From Rostrohypoxylon terebratum (taxonomy: Eukaryota; Ascomycota; Sordariomycetes; Xylariales; Hypoxylaceae): DNA of 64,000 bases. The translations under genes and the position numbers were made by a program. Positions 10,818 through 21,918 of the stretch are shown piece after piece. The notes below the pieces were generated by a model. It ran no database searches and was not told where the DNA came from. It worked only from the letters and a program-made list of their open reading frames with translations. Numbering within the stretch: position 1 is the first letter of the stretch; the number at the start of each line of letters is the position of its first letter. Where the stretch lies: the NCBI GenBank assembly GCA_022497145.1, contig MU385990.1, positions 1-64,000 of the forward strand, read 5' to 3'.

Positions 10818-12484
10818 TGTTGATTACATCCCTTAAAGATCAGAACAGTGTTGATAAGTCGTCTTAACTTTCGGATTAAAAGGCACTTATAGAATCTAGT
10901 ATTCTTTCTAATAACAAAGAGATTTTAGTAGTGCCACTGTAGGTTTACTTACATAACAGAGTTCCTCGCCTCAAAATATAAGACTTAAGTCTTAAGTACA
11001 CCAAAAGGATCTTAAGACTTAGGCATCCATAGACCGATTGGAGGTACTGTGGGGAGCTACAGCGCTTTCTAAGGCGTTTTTAGTGGTCGAGCGGTCAACC
11101 TTGGTCCTTGGAACCTTAGCGACACGGGCAGGTAGCCCAGTGGAGAGCACTCTAGGGCTCCACTAATGGTTGCCTGGAGTCCGCTACTTTAGTCTTTAGC
11201 ACCATCTCACTGGGCTCCCCAGGCTCTTACGGCCTAAAACTTACAAAATTCAACCCTGAGCCTGTATTCTTAGTGACCAATACAGCATCAACAATATTGG
11301 ACAAGCCGAGACTGAGTGGGAAATATGCTATTGAAGAAGCTATCGAGCTTCAATTCTCCAAGTCTCCAGCTGTTACTTAAGGTCTGTAAGGAAAGAAAGA
11401 CTAGATCTTTTAGAATATTCGACTAAGCCCCTGGACTTATCAAGGCAGCCAGGCAGCCAGGTAGGTATCTATTATTGTGGAAGTCCACAGAACTAGCGGG
11501 ACCTCACCACACGGGCCCGGAGCCGTCTTTGGCCCGGAACCCAAGACATGCAGACGTGTTGATGGGGATCTTCGCGGTGGGAGCGTGTCTAAATCCTCTT
11601 GATCAGGTCTCGAACAGCTACCTTTGCTCCTGTTCTTGGAGTCATGCTTCGTGTTTTAAGGTCCTCAAGGAAGCCAAGCACTTGACCCGCGAATCGCCCC
11701 GAGTTTTACCAACTAAAAGTCAGGTAGCATAAGACAAACAACGAGAAGTTCACATATGTCGCTACTAGAATCGACAGGTATGTGTTGTCTATCACATAAT
11801 TCTAATTTGTAAGGTACCTAGATAGCCTAGGCAGGCATTTAATATGACGAGAAAATGACATTTCAACATGTGTTGTAGGCATGATAGCCAAGCTACGGTC
11901 ATCTCGTATTCACCCCTCTCGCATGAAGGAATCGCACGGGCGCTCAATCTATCAGAGGCTCGACTTGATGCAGGAACGTATACATCAACACATACCTCAA
12001 TTAACGTGTAACTCTCACAGATCGGCAAGATCCGTAATTAGCCATGACAGCGTGATTTTATAAATGCTCAGGGTTGTCCCAAGACTATAGTGAGCGCCTA
12101 TTCAGGCTCTTCTCTGCAGGAGACTAGCCTCGAATCTCATGGTGCAACAAATTGGCCCGCCGGGATGCCGGCCCATCTTCCCCAGATCGCCTGGTTCCAA
12201 GTCGGCATTTCAAGTTCCACCCATCAGAATAGGTATGAATAAGTCAACATGCGGAGGTAGTTCGATCTGGGGACGCCAAGTACACGGACTCCTTCTCCTA
12301 TCTGCAGCATCGTGTCGGATTGGAGGAAAAAACCAAAAATTATGAGTAAATGCCTAGAAGTACTAGGTATATATATAATGTCTCTTGAGAAGAGTTGCTC
12401 TAGGAATGGTGTTGCGTGCTTGTCACACTCGCGGCGACTGTACCGCACCCACCTCACGAAGTAGTTAGAAGACGTCGAAAAGCC
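10818..12484. other. Gene-poor stretch with fold-back sequences; right end is GH7 promoter
   Basis: About 1.7 kb. It holds a perfect 14-bp palindrome (10980-10993), a nearby partial repeat of it at 11011-11020, and nested inverted repeats at 11134-11216. ORF 11475-11732 has no recognisable motif. The last few hundred bases should contain the GH7 promoter. Confidence 0.45.
12368..12378 (+). promoter_or_regulatory. TATA-like element of the GH7 gene
   Basis: TATATATATAA lies about 107 bp upstream of the GH7 start codon, a usual position for a TATA box in highly expressed fungal secretory genes. No mapped transcription start supports it. Confidence 0.45.
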
Positions 12485-13889
12485 ATGGCCTCTAACAAGC
12501 TTGCTGTCGGCCTGGCGGTTCTAGGTCTTGCCGCTGCGCAGAAGCCCGGTAGCTCTCCCGATGTCCACCCCGAGATAACGACCTACAGATGTACCGTGGC
12601 AGACGGGTGCAAGGAGGCGACGAACTACCTCGTGCTCGACTCATCTTCCCATTGGATTCACCAAGCTAGCCCTAACGATGCCTTCGGCTGTGGTAACTGG
12701 GGAAGCAAGCCCAATGAAACCGCTTGCCCTACCAAAGAGGCATGTGCTCAAAACTGCATCAGTACGTGATCTCGATTTTCAAAGTCCCTCCTTCTGGAAT
12801 ACGATGATTGACATGTCATTACAGTGGAGGGCCAAAGCGACTATTCTAGCATCGGCGTTAAGACGGACGGGGCGTCTCTGAACATGCAGCTGATTGTCGG
12901 CGAAAACGTCGTGTCTCCCCGTATCTACCTCCTCGACGAAGCCAAGGAGAAGTACGAGATGCTACAGTTGACCGGCAACGAGATCGCGTTCGACGTGGAG
13001 GCTAGCCACCTTCCTTGCGGCATGAACAGCGCTCTTTATCTTTCCGAGATGGCGGCGGATGGCGGTAAAAGTGACTTGAACACTGGTAGTAGTGCCTGGG
13101 GAACTGGATACTGCGACGCGCAATGCTATGTTACCCCCTTCATAAATGGAGAGGTAAGTTGCTGAGTCGTGTATTTCGTATCAGACTCATCTCTTAGAGC
13201 TTTACCTAACAATCGATCAGGGTAACGTGGAAGGCAAAGGTGCTTGCTGTAATGAGATGGACATTTGGGAAGCCAACTCTCGCGCGAATCAGATCGCGCC
13301 GCATCCGTGCAACCAGACGGGACCATACCTCTGCGAAGGCGCGGAGTGCCAAACGGCCGGTGTTTGCGACAAGAACGGGTGCGGATGGAACCCGTACCGG
13401 CTGAACCAGCCCGAGTACTACGGAAGGGGAGAAAACTACACGGTGGACACGACCAAGCCATTCACGGTCGTGACCCAATTCCCGGCCGACGAGAACGGCA
13501 AGCTGAAGGAAATCCACCGTCTATACGTGCAAGGCGACAAGGTGATAAAAGCCGAGGTTGTCAAGAAGGAGGGTGTTCCGGAGGTCGCTTTCACGAACGA
13601 CGCCTACTGCAACGCAACCGGGTCGACGCAATTCATGGCCCTAGGCGCCCACGAGCAAATGGGCGATGCGCTCACTCGGGGAATGGTGTTGGTATTCAGC
13701 ATCTGGTGGGACGAAGGCGGCAACATGTCCTGGCTCGACGGTGCCAAAGATGGAGCTGGACCTTGCAACGCTACAGAAGGAAACCCCGCGACTATCAGGC
13801 AGATCGAAGCTCACCCTGAGGTCACATTTAGCAACATGAAGTGGGGAGAAATTGGGTCGACGTACCCCGCGAGCACGGTCGATGTTTAA
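12485..13889 (+). CDS. GH7 endo-beta-1,4-glucanase (Cel7B-like), secreted
   Basis: Three exons (12485-12761, 12825-13153, 13221-13889) give 424 residues. Residues 1-18 form a signal peptide ending AAAQ. The sequence then follows the GH7 fold: HPEITTYRCT, CKEATNYLVLDSSSHWIH, GTGYCDAQCY and, across the second splice, the catalytic box NEMDIWEAN. In that box Glu214 is the nucleophile, Asp216 assists and Glu219 is the acid/base. The length, the short loops and the segment NSRANQIAPHPC resemble endoglucanase I rather than cellobiohydrolase I. There is no C-terminal cellulose-binding module. It should cut internal beta-1,4 bonds of cellulose outside the cell. Both introns are about 65 bp and phase-consistent. 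A GH94 phosphorylase acting on oxidised cellobiose lies downstream on the same strand. Confidence 0.93.
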
Positions 13890-16273
13890 AAAGAAAAGAT
13901 CCATTGGAAAGCCCGGATGATAGTGATCCAATATCCACTATAGAAGCGTAGAAGCCCCCATAGAAGCTATAAGAAGCCACTATAAAATAGATCTTCAGTT
14001 CGATTACCTGTTATCGTCCATTAATTGCCCCCCTATTTTCCCCTCACCAGCACAACCCTAAAAATCCATATTATAGACAGTAAAAGCCCCTATTGGCCTT
14101 GACATGTGATTATTAATTGTCTACCTGTACCTGTTTAAGCCTGTCTATCTGCCAATAACAAAAATCGAAGACGCAGCCAATCGTCGCAAAGTGCAGTTCC
14201 ATAAAACCTGATAATCTTCCAACCGCACACACATGCCCCCGTTTAAGCGAACCGAAGCGTACCTTTCCAACCGGGGCGCAGTGAAAGAGTCAAGTAATAG
14301 TGGTACGGTCCTGCGGCCACGTCCGCACGCAGACCGCAAGTATAGAGTGCCTCCTCTGACACCCAGCAGCCCGAACAGGCGGTATACCCACCAAGCCACC
14401 GACCACAGCTCAGCCCACCCTACCACCTGCGCTGGGATAACCCGCGAAAGGGCGACCTCTCGTCGTCGCACAAGCAAGCTCCCAATGCACCGCGCAACTT
14501 TGCTCACCGACTCTTACGTCGCGCGTGAGATAAGCAACCTGCATGGCGCACCAGAACCCGCTTCAGCTTTCCAGACCTAGCTAACGAGATGACGACTTGC
14601 GACGCCCTATTCTTAGATTTCCGTACGTCGTGATTGGGTTATCGCTACCGACTGCGTGCGCGGAAGTATGGATGTGTAGGTAGGTACCTAGACATGTAAG
14701 CAATACCAGCTCTCCCACCCGCCCTACGTCGCGCATAGGGCTGGCTGGCCCCCAAGAATCTTCCGTCATCATCCCTCGCCGGATAGCTACCCGGCGCGGA
14801 CCAAAATAGTCTCTTACCACCACCAATCCACCAAAACCCGTCTATGTACCGGGTGAGTCGGTTCGAGATCCTGAGTAAGATGTATAAATGCGCGAAAGCT
14901 TGCCTCGCCACTCAGCATCGCCATCATGCAAATTACCACCTGCCTCGAGCTTCGATAGCAGAGAGCTGCCTACCTACCTACCTCCTTACATAAGACCTTG
15001 AACAACAATACAAGAACAACGCACCCTGCCCTTCATCCCCATCTCCTCCCCCCTTATCTCTCTACTCGTTGAAATGCAAGAAGAGTACATAATCTCCAAG
15101 CGCTGCGGTGGTAGACGATACACTCCCAGCATCGCCATGCGATTTGCCCAGTTCGTCAGCAGCGGGAAGCAAGAGAACATTCGCGAACGCCCTACTGGCA
15201 CTCACCAACACTAATCCACTTATTACTTAACTATCCATCCATAATGTGGTCGACGTTTTTGTACGTGTTGCCAAACCACTTTAGACTAGATCCCGGAGAC
15301 GTAAGACCAGCCACTAACGAGCCCGCTTCTAGTTCGGCGTGGAAGAGGAGCGAGAGGAGTCAGGCGTACGACCAATGGTCGGATACTCGCGAGTCGTTCA
15401 AGAGCACGTCCTACACACCGCGGACTCGATAGGATTGTACCAAATCGACGAAATTGCACATTTATTTGAGTGGAATACAAGGTGTTACAGGTCATCACGA
15501 ATTTGTCTAAGATTGGATTTCGTCAGGTTCAGATTGTTATGGGATCATTCGAGCGTTTGTTTGGATAGCGTATACCCCTTTCGAAGTTATCACTCCCCTA
15601 AGTTGGTTGGGAGATGTTCTCTCGGTGGCTACATTAACGGTTGATAATGGATTGAAATAATCATATTTGTAACAACTTACATCCCTCCGATTTCACACGA
15701 ACCCCTTTCATGCTCTTACTCTACTTTTACAAAGCAAGGTAGCCAATCCATGACATCTATACCTAGCCAGTGAGCCAGTGAAGCATTTAGCGATGACGTA
15801 CTTCCGCGATCTGGTCCACCCAAACGCCATGAAGCATGAGAGCACTACCTACAACTATTGGCAACGTAGCTCAAGTTAATAGCTCAATCAGCTACCGCTA
15901 AAGTCTGACGCCAAGCCAGTATATCAAGAACCGCAGCTTTGCATATCTTAGTCATGCTGTCGCCTGAGCCATTAGTAGGCCACCCTTATACCTGTTACTC
16001 CAAAAAAAGCACTCCTACGCCGTGGACCTACCATTCTCCTTTCGGCAAAGTTGTAGGAACGACGGGCTTAGTCTCCCCCAGAATGGGGCACCATCCCCCA
16101 CGAACACCCAACCCACGAACGTAACCCCGTAACCCTCGCGTACAACTCCCCGATTTCAGCTTCGCTCTTACTAAGTAGCCCGACTAAGTATTGGGGGCAG
16201 CGAATTGGGACCTCGAGACATTGCTACAACGTAACTACGTATGATGGCTTGTTGGAGTTTGCATATATTGTAC

Positions 16274-16310
16274 ATACCGGCGGTGCATCGAGGAAATGTA
16301 CCGCCGGTAT
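16274..16310. promoter_or_regulatory. 11-bp perfect inverted repeat upstream of the GH94 gene
   Basis: Arms ATACCGGCGGT (16274-16284) and ACCGCCGGTAT (16300-16310) surround a 15-nt spacer, 405 bp before the GH94 start codon. The CGG/CCG content and symmetry fit an operator for a dimeric Zn2Cys6 transcription factor. It could instead form a hairpin. The function is inferred. Confidence 0.45.
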
Positions 16311-16581
16311 TACCTCGTCATAAATCGAAGCGAGCAAAAATGGATCTGCGGCAATCGAACGACTTGTTCGACGGGACAATCCCCGTGCGTGTTGGGGGAT
16401 TTCAGCGGATCACTTGATTGTTATGCCGGTCAACGTATTGGCTCGCTAACCTTGTCGTAGCGGGAGTTTTTATTTTACCCGTATATTCTCCCGAGCGCAC
16501 GACATGCAGCAGCCCATTTGCCAAGCCCCGTCTACCGGCGTAGCGGTGTCCATGGTCGACGATGTATGGTCCATCATCCTT

Positions 16582-16588
16582 TATAAGG
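16582..16588 (+). promoter_or_regulatory. TATA-like element of the GH94 gene
   Basis: TATAAGG lies about 127 bp upstream of the GH94 ATG. Its placement suits a core promoter. There is no other support. Confidence 0.4.
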
Positions 16589-16714
16589 CGTGGTCCCGAG
16601 CTGTTATTCGAGGGAGCTGAAGTGGCGGGAAATGTTTAATTGAAAGCCCTAGACAGCTAGGTCTAGACGATTTGCGGCTGAAGTCAAGAGAAACATTCGA
16701 AATAGACTTACACG

Positions 16715-19066
16715 ATGTTACGTTCAACAGAAGACGGCGACCGCTATGAGCTGGCAAGCCCTACCGCCTTGCCGAAGGCTGGCGGCTTCTTATGGAACCA
16801 AAAGATGATGATACAGATCACCTGTCGCGGATATGCGACGGCACAATTCATGCAGCCGGAGCCGTCAAAGTACGCCCACGCCCCGAATCTTGAAGCCAAG
16901 ACTTTCATGCAGCCTGAACAGAACTACTACGCTCATCACCCAGGTCGTTTTGTATATGTCAAGGACGAGGAAACCGGCCAACTATTCTCAGCGCCGTACG
17001 AGCCGGTGCGTACTTCCCTCGACCGGTTTGTGTTCTCCGTCGGAAAAAGCGACATCGCCTGGACGGTCGAACACCTCGGCATTCGCGTGGAGATGACCTT
17101 AGTGATCCCAACACACGATGTGGTCGAGCTCTGGTCCGTAAAGGTGACGAATTTGAGCGGGCGGCCGCGTAAAATTAGCGTGTACCCTTATTTCCCATTC
17201 GGCTATATGTCGTGGATGAACCAGGAAGCAGAATGGAGATCGGACCTCGGTGGTATAGTGAGCAACAGCATAACGCCATACCAGAAGGCAGCAGATTATT
17301 GGAAGAACAAATTCCTAAAGGACAAATCATACTTCCTCGCCGAGACTACACCAGTCTCGTGGGAGGCTATGCAAGAGGCTTTTGAAGGCGAAGGCGGTCT
17401 TCATGCACCCTCATCGCTGGCTCAACCTCAACTCAGTTGCAGCGAAGCTCGCTATGAAACACCGGTAGCCGTAGTACAGTACCGCACTGAACTCAAAGCA
17501 GACGAGCAGCGCGAATACCGCTTCCTCTTTGGCCCGGCGTACGACGATACCGAGATCCGCACGGTCCGAGACAAATACCTTAGTGAGGAAGGCTTTGTTC
17601 GGACAGCGAAGGAATACGCGGAATATATCAGCAGAGGGAAGGGGTGCCTGCAAATCGAAACTCCAGATAAACACGTCGATAACTTCGTTAACAATTGGTT
17701 ACCTCGCCAATGCTATTATCATGGCGATGTGAATCGGTTGACCACGGATCCGCAGACGCGTAATTACCTGCAGGACAACATGGGAATGTCTTACATCAAG
17801 CCGGAGGTGGCACGCAAAGCTTTCCTGATAGCAGTGTCACAACAGGAGAAGAATGGTGCTATGCCAGATGGCATCCTATTGACGGAGGGTGCCGAACTCA
17901 AGTACATCAATCAGATCCCACACACCGATCACTGCATCTGGCTACCGGTAACATTGGAGGCATATCTCGCGGAGACGGGCGATTATGACCTCTTGAAAGA
18001 ACCTGTGAAGGGAATGCATGGTGATACATACACCGTGTTCGAGCGATTTAGCCGGGCGATGGATTGGTTACTCTCGGCTCGCGACGCTCGAGGTTTGAGC
18101 TACATTGCCCAGGGAGACTGGTGTGATCCACTGAACATGGTGGGCTATAAAGGCAAAGGCGTATCGGGGTGGCAAACGGTCGCTACCGCATTTGCGTTGA
18201 AGTTATGGGCAGACGTGTGCGAGCATGAGGGGAAATCCGATCTAGCAGCACAATACCGCGCGAGCGCTAAGGAGGTTAATGAAGCTGCCAATAAGCACCT
18301 GTGGGATGGCGATTGGTTCGCCCGAGGTATCACGGATGACAATGTGATATTCGGCGTTAAGAAAGACGAAGAGGGTCGTATTTGGCTGAACCCGCAAACA
18401 TGGTCGATTCTGAGTGGAGCGACCGGTCCCGATCAACTCTCACGAATACTACCTCAGATAGACTCACAGATGAGCACGCCTTATGGTACTGTGATGTTCG
18501 CCCCCCCTTATAGCGGTATGCGAGAGGACGTTGGCCGCGTAACGCAAAAGTATCCAGGCTCAGCCGAAAATGGGTCAGTGTATAACCACGCGGCCGCCTT
18601 TTATGTTCATAGTTTGTATTCGATAGGAGAAAGTGACCGAGCGTACGACGTGATGCGGAAGATGATCCCTGGCCCTTCAGAAGAAGACTATGTGCAACGG
18701 GGTCAACTTCCCGTATATATCCCTAATTATTACCGTGGCGCGTACCAACAATATCCGCGCACGGCAGGTCGATCCAGCCAGTTGTTCAACACAGGTACGG
18801 TCTCGTGGGTATACCGATCCTTCATCGAGGGATTGTGTGGTTTGAGGGGCGATGCGAAGGGCTTGCACATTCAGCCGCAGTTGCCATCGGTCTGGAAGGC
18901 CATCAAAGTCACACGTCTGTTCCGCGGTGCTACCTTCGTGTTGGACATCCGTCGTTCGGGAGATGTTGATGTAGTGGTGGAATACGACGGTCGGGTTCTT
19001 CCGGAAGCACGCTTCACTGACATACAGCCCGGCGCGACATATCATTTATCTGTCTCGGTGCCTTAG
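16715..19066 (+). CDS. GH94 cellobionic-acid phosphorylase (NdvB-like)
   Basis: Intronless 783-residue enzyme. The start, MLRSTEDGDRYELASPTALP, followed by GGFLWNQKMMIQITCRGYA, and the later block NNWLPRQCYYHGDVNRL, match the GH94 subgroup that includes the Neurospora crassa cellobionic-acid phosphorylase. The general-acid Asp region reads QGDWCDPLNMVG (residues 468-471 are DWCD). The C-terminal part has GSVYNHAAAFYVHSLY and RTAGRSSQLFNTGTVSWVYR, as expected for the (alpha/alpha)6 catalytic barrel. The reaction is cellobionate plus phosphate giving glucose-1-phosphate and gluconate. No signal peptide is seen, so it acts in the cytosol after uptake. It would use cellobionate made by monooxygenases and cellobiose dehydrogenase. 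Substrate choice between cellobiose and cellobionate is inferred from resemblance to the fungal subgroup. Confidence 0.88.
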   Translation: MLRSTEDGDRYELASPTALPKAGGFLWNQKMMIQITCRGYATAQFMQPEPSKYAHAPNLEAKTFMQPEQNYYAHHPGRFVYVKDEETGQLFSAPYEPVRTSLDRFVFSVGKSDIAWTVEHLGIRVEMTLVIPTHDVVELWSVKVTNLSGRPRKISVYPYFPFGYMSWMNQEAEWRSDLGGIVSNSITPYQKAADYWKNKFLKDKSYFLAETTPVSWEAMQEAFEGEGGLHAPSSLAQPQLSCSEARYETPVAVVQYRTELKADEQREYRFLFGPAYDDTEIRTVRDKYLSEEGFVRTAKEYAEYISRGKGCLQIETPDKHVDNFVNNWLPRQCYYHGDVNRLTTDPQTRNYLQDNMGMSYIKPEVARKAFLIAVSQQEKNGAMPDGILLTEGAELKYINQIPHTDHCIWLPVTLEAYLAETGDYDLLKEPVKGMHGDTYTVFERFSRAMDWLLSARDARGLSYIAQGDWCDPLNMVGYKGKGVSGWQTVATAFALKLWADVCEHEGKSDLAAQYRASAKEVNEAANKHLWDGDWFARGITDDNVIFGVKKDEEGRIWLNPQTWSILSGATGPDQLSRILPQIDSQMSTPYGTVMFAPPYSGMREDVGRVTQKYPGSAENGSVYNHAAAFYVHSLYSIGESDRAYDVMRKMIPGPSEEDYVQRGQLPVYIPNYYRGAYQQYPRTAGRSSQLFNTGTVSWVYRSFIEGLCGLRGDAKGLHIQPQLPSVWKAIKVTRLFRGATFVLDIRRSGDVDVVVEYDGRVLPEARFTDIQPGATYHLSVSVP

Positions 19067-19464
19067 CGATACGGATGTTTGTGACAATTGATTGTATGGT
19101 CAGTAGCAATCCTTTGCTGAGTCAGTTGATCGGGGTTTGGGAAAATAGGAGGTTTGTAGAGTCAGTTCTCTAAGGGTATTTTGTTGCAGAGCCGGCTAGA
19201 TAGACACGTTCATTAATGTGTAAACTTAAAGAAAATTAATGATTACTGGGTTCTTGTATCGCGAATCTGGCTATGAACTGCCCCTTGTTCTCTTAAGGAT
19301 TAGATCGATGAGGTATGAAACGCCAAGGGAGCGTGCACTTCCATCTTCACTTGCATCATGACTTGGCATCGTCTCAAACCAGCAGACTTGCCGCGCAGCA
19401 AATAGATCTTGGGAATTCCGCCTTTTTCTTCCTTACATCTACGCAATGACCAAAACATACCACA
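19067..19464. other. Intergenic spacer
   Basis: 398 bp between two plus-strand genes, containing the GH94 3' end and the promoter of the small secreted protein gene. No distinct motif is seen. Confidence 0.5.
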
Positions 19465-20202
19465 ATGCAGCGTAATTGGCGACAAACGATAATATTGCTC
19501 AGTATTGGGGCGATATGGCAAACGACGGGCGCGTCGGGGCAAAGAATCCGGGTTGGGGAGGAATTGATGCGTCCTATCATAGTAGATGGAGCGAATGCAG
19601 TGAGCGATGCAGATAATCTACCTGAAAATGCGATGGTAGAGAACGTCGCTGCATCAGATATTCCGCGAGTCTCAGAGGTACCGCAAATTTCGGGCATTCC
19701 ACAAGTCGAAATAAATGAACCATGGGCGTTGAATAGCACGACGATACCAGGCAGCATCGCGACGCCGACGAATCCCACGACCAGTGCTCAAGCGCAGCCA
19801 TCGGAACCTGTGGTTCCCATAGCCGCGTTGTTATTCTCAGGGCCACCGGGGCCTAAGGACTGTCGTGGCACGGTAATGGCGAATGTCCAGCTACCCAAGC
19901 CCGGGTCCCAGCATTCGACGCCGACATGTTACAACGTGCCCGGCATATCGCAATGCGCAACGTTTGTCGCAAATATGGACGATGGATGTCAGGCGCGTTT
20001 ATTCAACGAACCGAACTGTCTCACGTTTGCCAACCTGGCCGTATTTACCCCGGAGCAAAAGCCTGTCGGTGGATTACTCCGAAGCATTGAAATTATTTGT
20101 GGCATCAAGGGCGTGACACCGCCTCCATTGAATCTTCCGGGTTTGGAGTTACCGCCAAATGCCCAACAGGCCGTTGGGAAGGTAATTGTGCTTTTGCCGT
20201 GA
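19465..20202 (+). CDS. Secreted cysteine-containing protein of unknown function
   Basis: A single 245-residue frame. A hydrophobic stretch near residues 9-21 (IILLSIGAIW) preceded by Arg looks like a signal peptide, with likely cleavage around GASG-Q. Residues 25-125 are low-complexity, rich in Pro, Ser, Thr, Glu and Asn, and have no cysteines. The C-terminal half carries six cysteines (DCRGT, TCYN, QCATF, GCQAR, NCLTF, ICGIK), enough for three disulfides, so the protein is probably a small extracellular domain on a flexible N-terminal linker. I do not recognise the family. Codon use and the signal peptide argue for a real gene. It lies downstream of GH94 in the same orientation. Confidence 0.7.
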   Translation: MQRNWRQTIILLSIGAIWQTTGASGQRIRVGEELMRPIIVDGANAVSDADNLPENAMVENVAASDIPRVSEVPQISGIPQVEINEPWALNSTTIPGSIATPTNPTTSAQAQPSEPVVPIAALLFSGPPGPKDCRGTVMANVQLPKPGSQHSTPTCYNVPGISQCATFVANMDDGCQARLFNEPNCLTFANLAVFTPEQKPVGGLLRSIEIICGIKGVTPPPLNLPGLELPPNAQQAVGKVIVLLP

Positions 20203-21918
20203 ACCTCCGTTAAAAGAAGACGAGTTCAGCTAACCGGTTATAGTGAACCCGATCAGCCACCACTATCATAATCAAAATCAGAAGATTCAACTCATCGGAA
20301 CCCTGCAAGTTTTTGCTCTAGCCAGTAAAAGGAGCCGGGAAACGGTATAAGTGAGACTCATTGGCGAGATTGGCAGAAGTTGTTCCGGTTACCACATAGA
20401 GATGAGATGTAGGACGTAGGATGTAGGAACATGGTATATCATATTCCGACTCGATATCAAGCTCGATCTGGGGGGGGGAACCCGGGTTACGCCTTAGGTA
20501 GATGCCGATGCCGTGTTTATTTCTATCCATGTAAGGGGATGACTTGGACAAACCACGAGAGTCAAACGCATTAGTCCGACTATGATATAGACACGTTTTG
20601 AAGATCGGGAGGGAAGTTCATATTTGAGGCACGAATCACGGGCTGAGAAGCCGTGTCGGATGCATGTAGCTGATGCCCAAATATTACGGTAGGAGCAAAC
20701 ATATGATTTCTGGCAGGAATTAGAACGACTGCATGCAACACAATAGACTGTGTGCGTCTCCAGATCGGTAATAACGTATTGTATGTAGATAAGATGAATG
20801 GAGTTACAGATGATTGATGGTTGATGATGGTTGATGGGTGATGGGTGATGGGTGATGGGTGATGGGTGATGGGTGATGGGTGATGGGTGATGGGTGATGA
20901 TGATAGGGAATAACTAACTGATCATGCATTAGGGGGGATGAAATGACCCGGATGGTAGAGGGACAGGGAGTTAGGTAACACTGGTAACACTTGGAGGGCG
21001 TGACTTCCGTACCAATTAACTTCAGGTCCTACAAGGTCATTGACTACCCTCTTTACGAAGTATTGACTGCCAAACTGCCAACTGTAAATGCATTAGGTTG
21101 AGTGATGCATTAGGTATCCATTTAGCACCATTCCCGAAATCTTAGGTGCCCTTCAGCGAACCGTACAGCGCTATCGATAAAATAGCCCGTAACCCTGGAA
21201 TCATCTGGCATTGCCGGCTTCGGTAGCTACTAGCCCATCTATGGATAACTTAGCCATACCTGGATGGCGCTAACAGCGGTATATCCTGGTAAGAAACCCT
21301 TGGAAGTCGCGTCATAACTGCTCAATACTGCCCATTGTTCGGGTATCCATAGCCCATAATCGCACTTGTCTTGTGACTTACTACATACAGTGCTCAAGTG
21401 GGAGGAAGGCGGGAGTCAAGACCTCAAAGAAATGCAGGAAACTGTATTAGACCTCCACTTTCCTTTTCCCTTAACAATACAACATTGGAACTTCAAACTT
21501 TTCTTCCTTTCCTGTCAGCTTCAGAGTTACATACGTACCAACTTCACAGACAGTTTAACCGAGTTCATCAATTACTCTTTACTTGGAAAAAAAAAATACC
21601 TACCTATCGTCGCCGTCCCCTCCTCCAACGAGCGTAATTTGACAATATCTCTTTCCCTCGTCGCATCCGATAAGCCAACCTCAGCCACCCGCCGTTCTTA
21701 CCGCCGCCAAATATCCAACAGCCAGCCCAGCCTGCCAACCCTCAGAAAGCATCGACGTCCTTACTAGACAACGCCCTATTCTTTTTTAGTACTGATATAA
21801 AGAGGAACAAGAACGACAAATAAGAAATTACCAATTGGGCGACGAATCAATATTATCAAAATATAAAAGGCAAAAGGAATACTGGAAACAACTCATTTCC
21901 GCGGAAGAGCAAGTCAAG
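20203..21918. other. Intergenic region with a G-rich satellite; probable long UBC8 leader
   Basis: About 1.7 kb. It includes a 7-bp satellite (listed separately). Near 21450-21780 the DNA is pyrimidine-rich, typical of a fungal promoter and 5' leader, and just ahead of UBC8. The ORF 21366-21767 is low complexity and probably part of that leader. Confidence 0.5.
20833..20895. repeat. Tandem repeat of GATGGGT, nine perfect units
   Basis: Nine uninterrupted copies of the heptamer GATGGGT, flanked on both sides by imperfect GATG/GATGGTT units. It is a minisatellite in intergenic DNA. Confidence 0.95.

Larger units (their letters stand above)
13890..16714. other. Intergenic region between GH7 and GH94 genes
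   Basis: About 2.8 kb. The open frames within it (for example 14233-14580) lack recognisable motifs. It holds a strong GC-rich inverted repeat and a TATA-like site, both listed separately, and probably the GH94 promoter. Confidence 0.5.

Noticed and set aside
11475..11732. 85-codon plus-strand frame
   Set aside because: No homology that I can recognise and no promoter or intron signals.
14233..14580. 115-codon plus-strand frame and overlapping 120-codon minus-strand frame
   Set aside because: Mutually overlapping, Arg/Ser/Pro-rich composition typical of chance frames in GC-richer DNA.
14855..14890. GGTTCGAGATCC, resembling a tRNA B-box
   Set aside because: No matching acceptor, D or anticodon stem can be folded around it.
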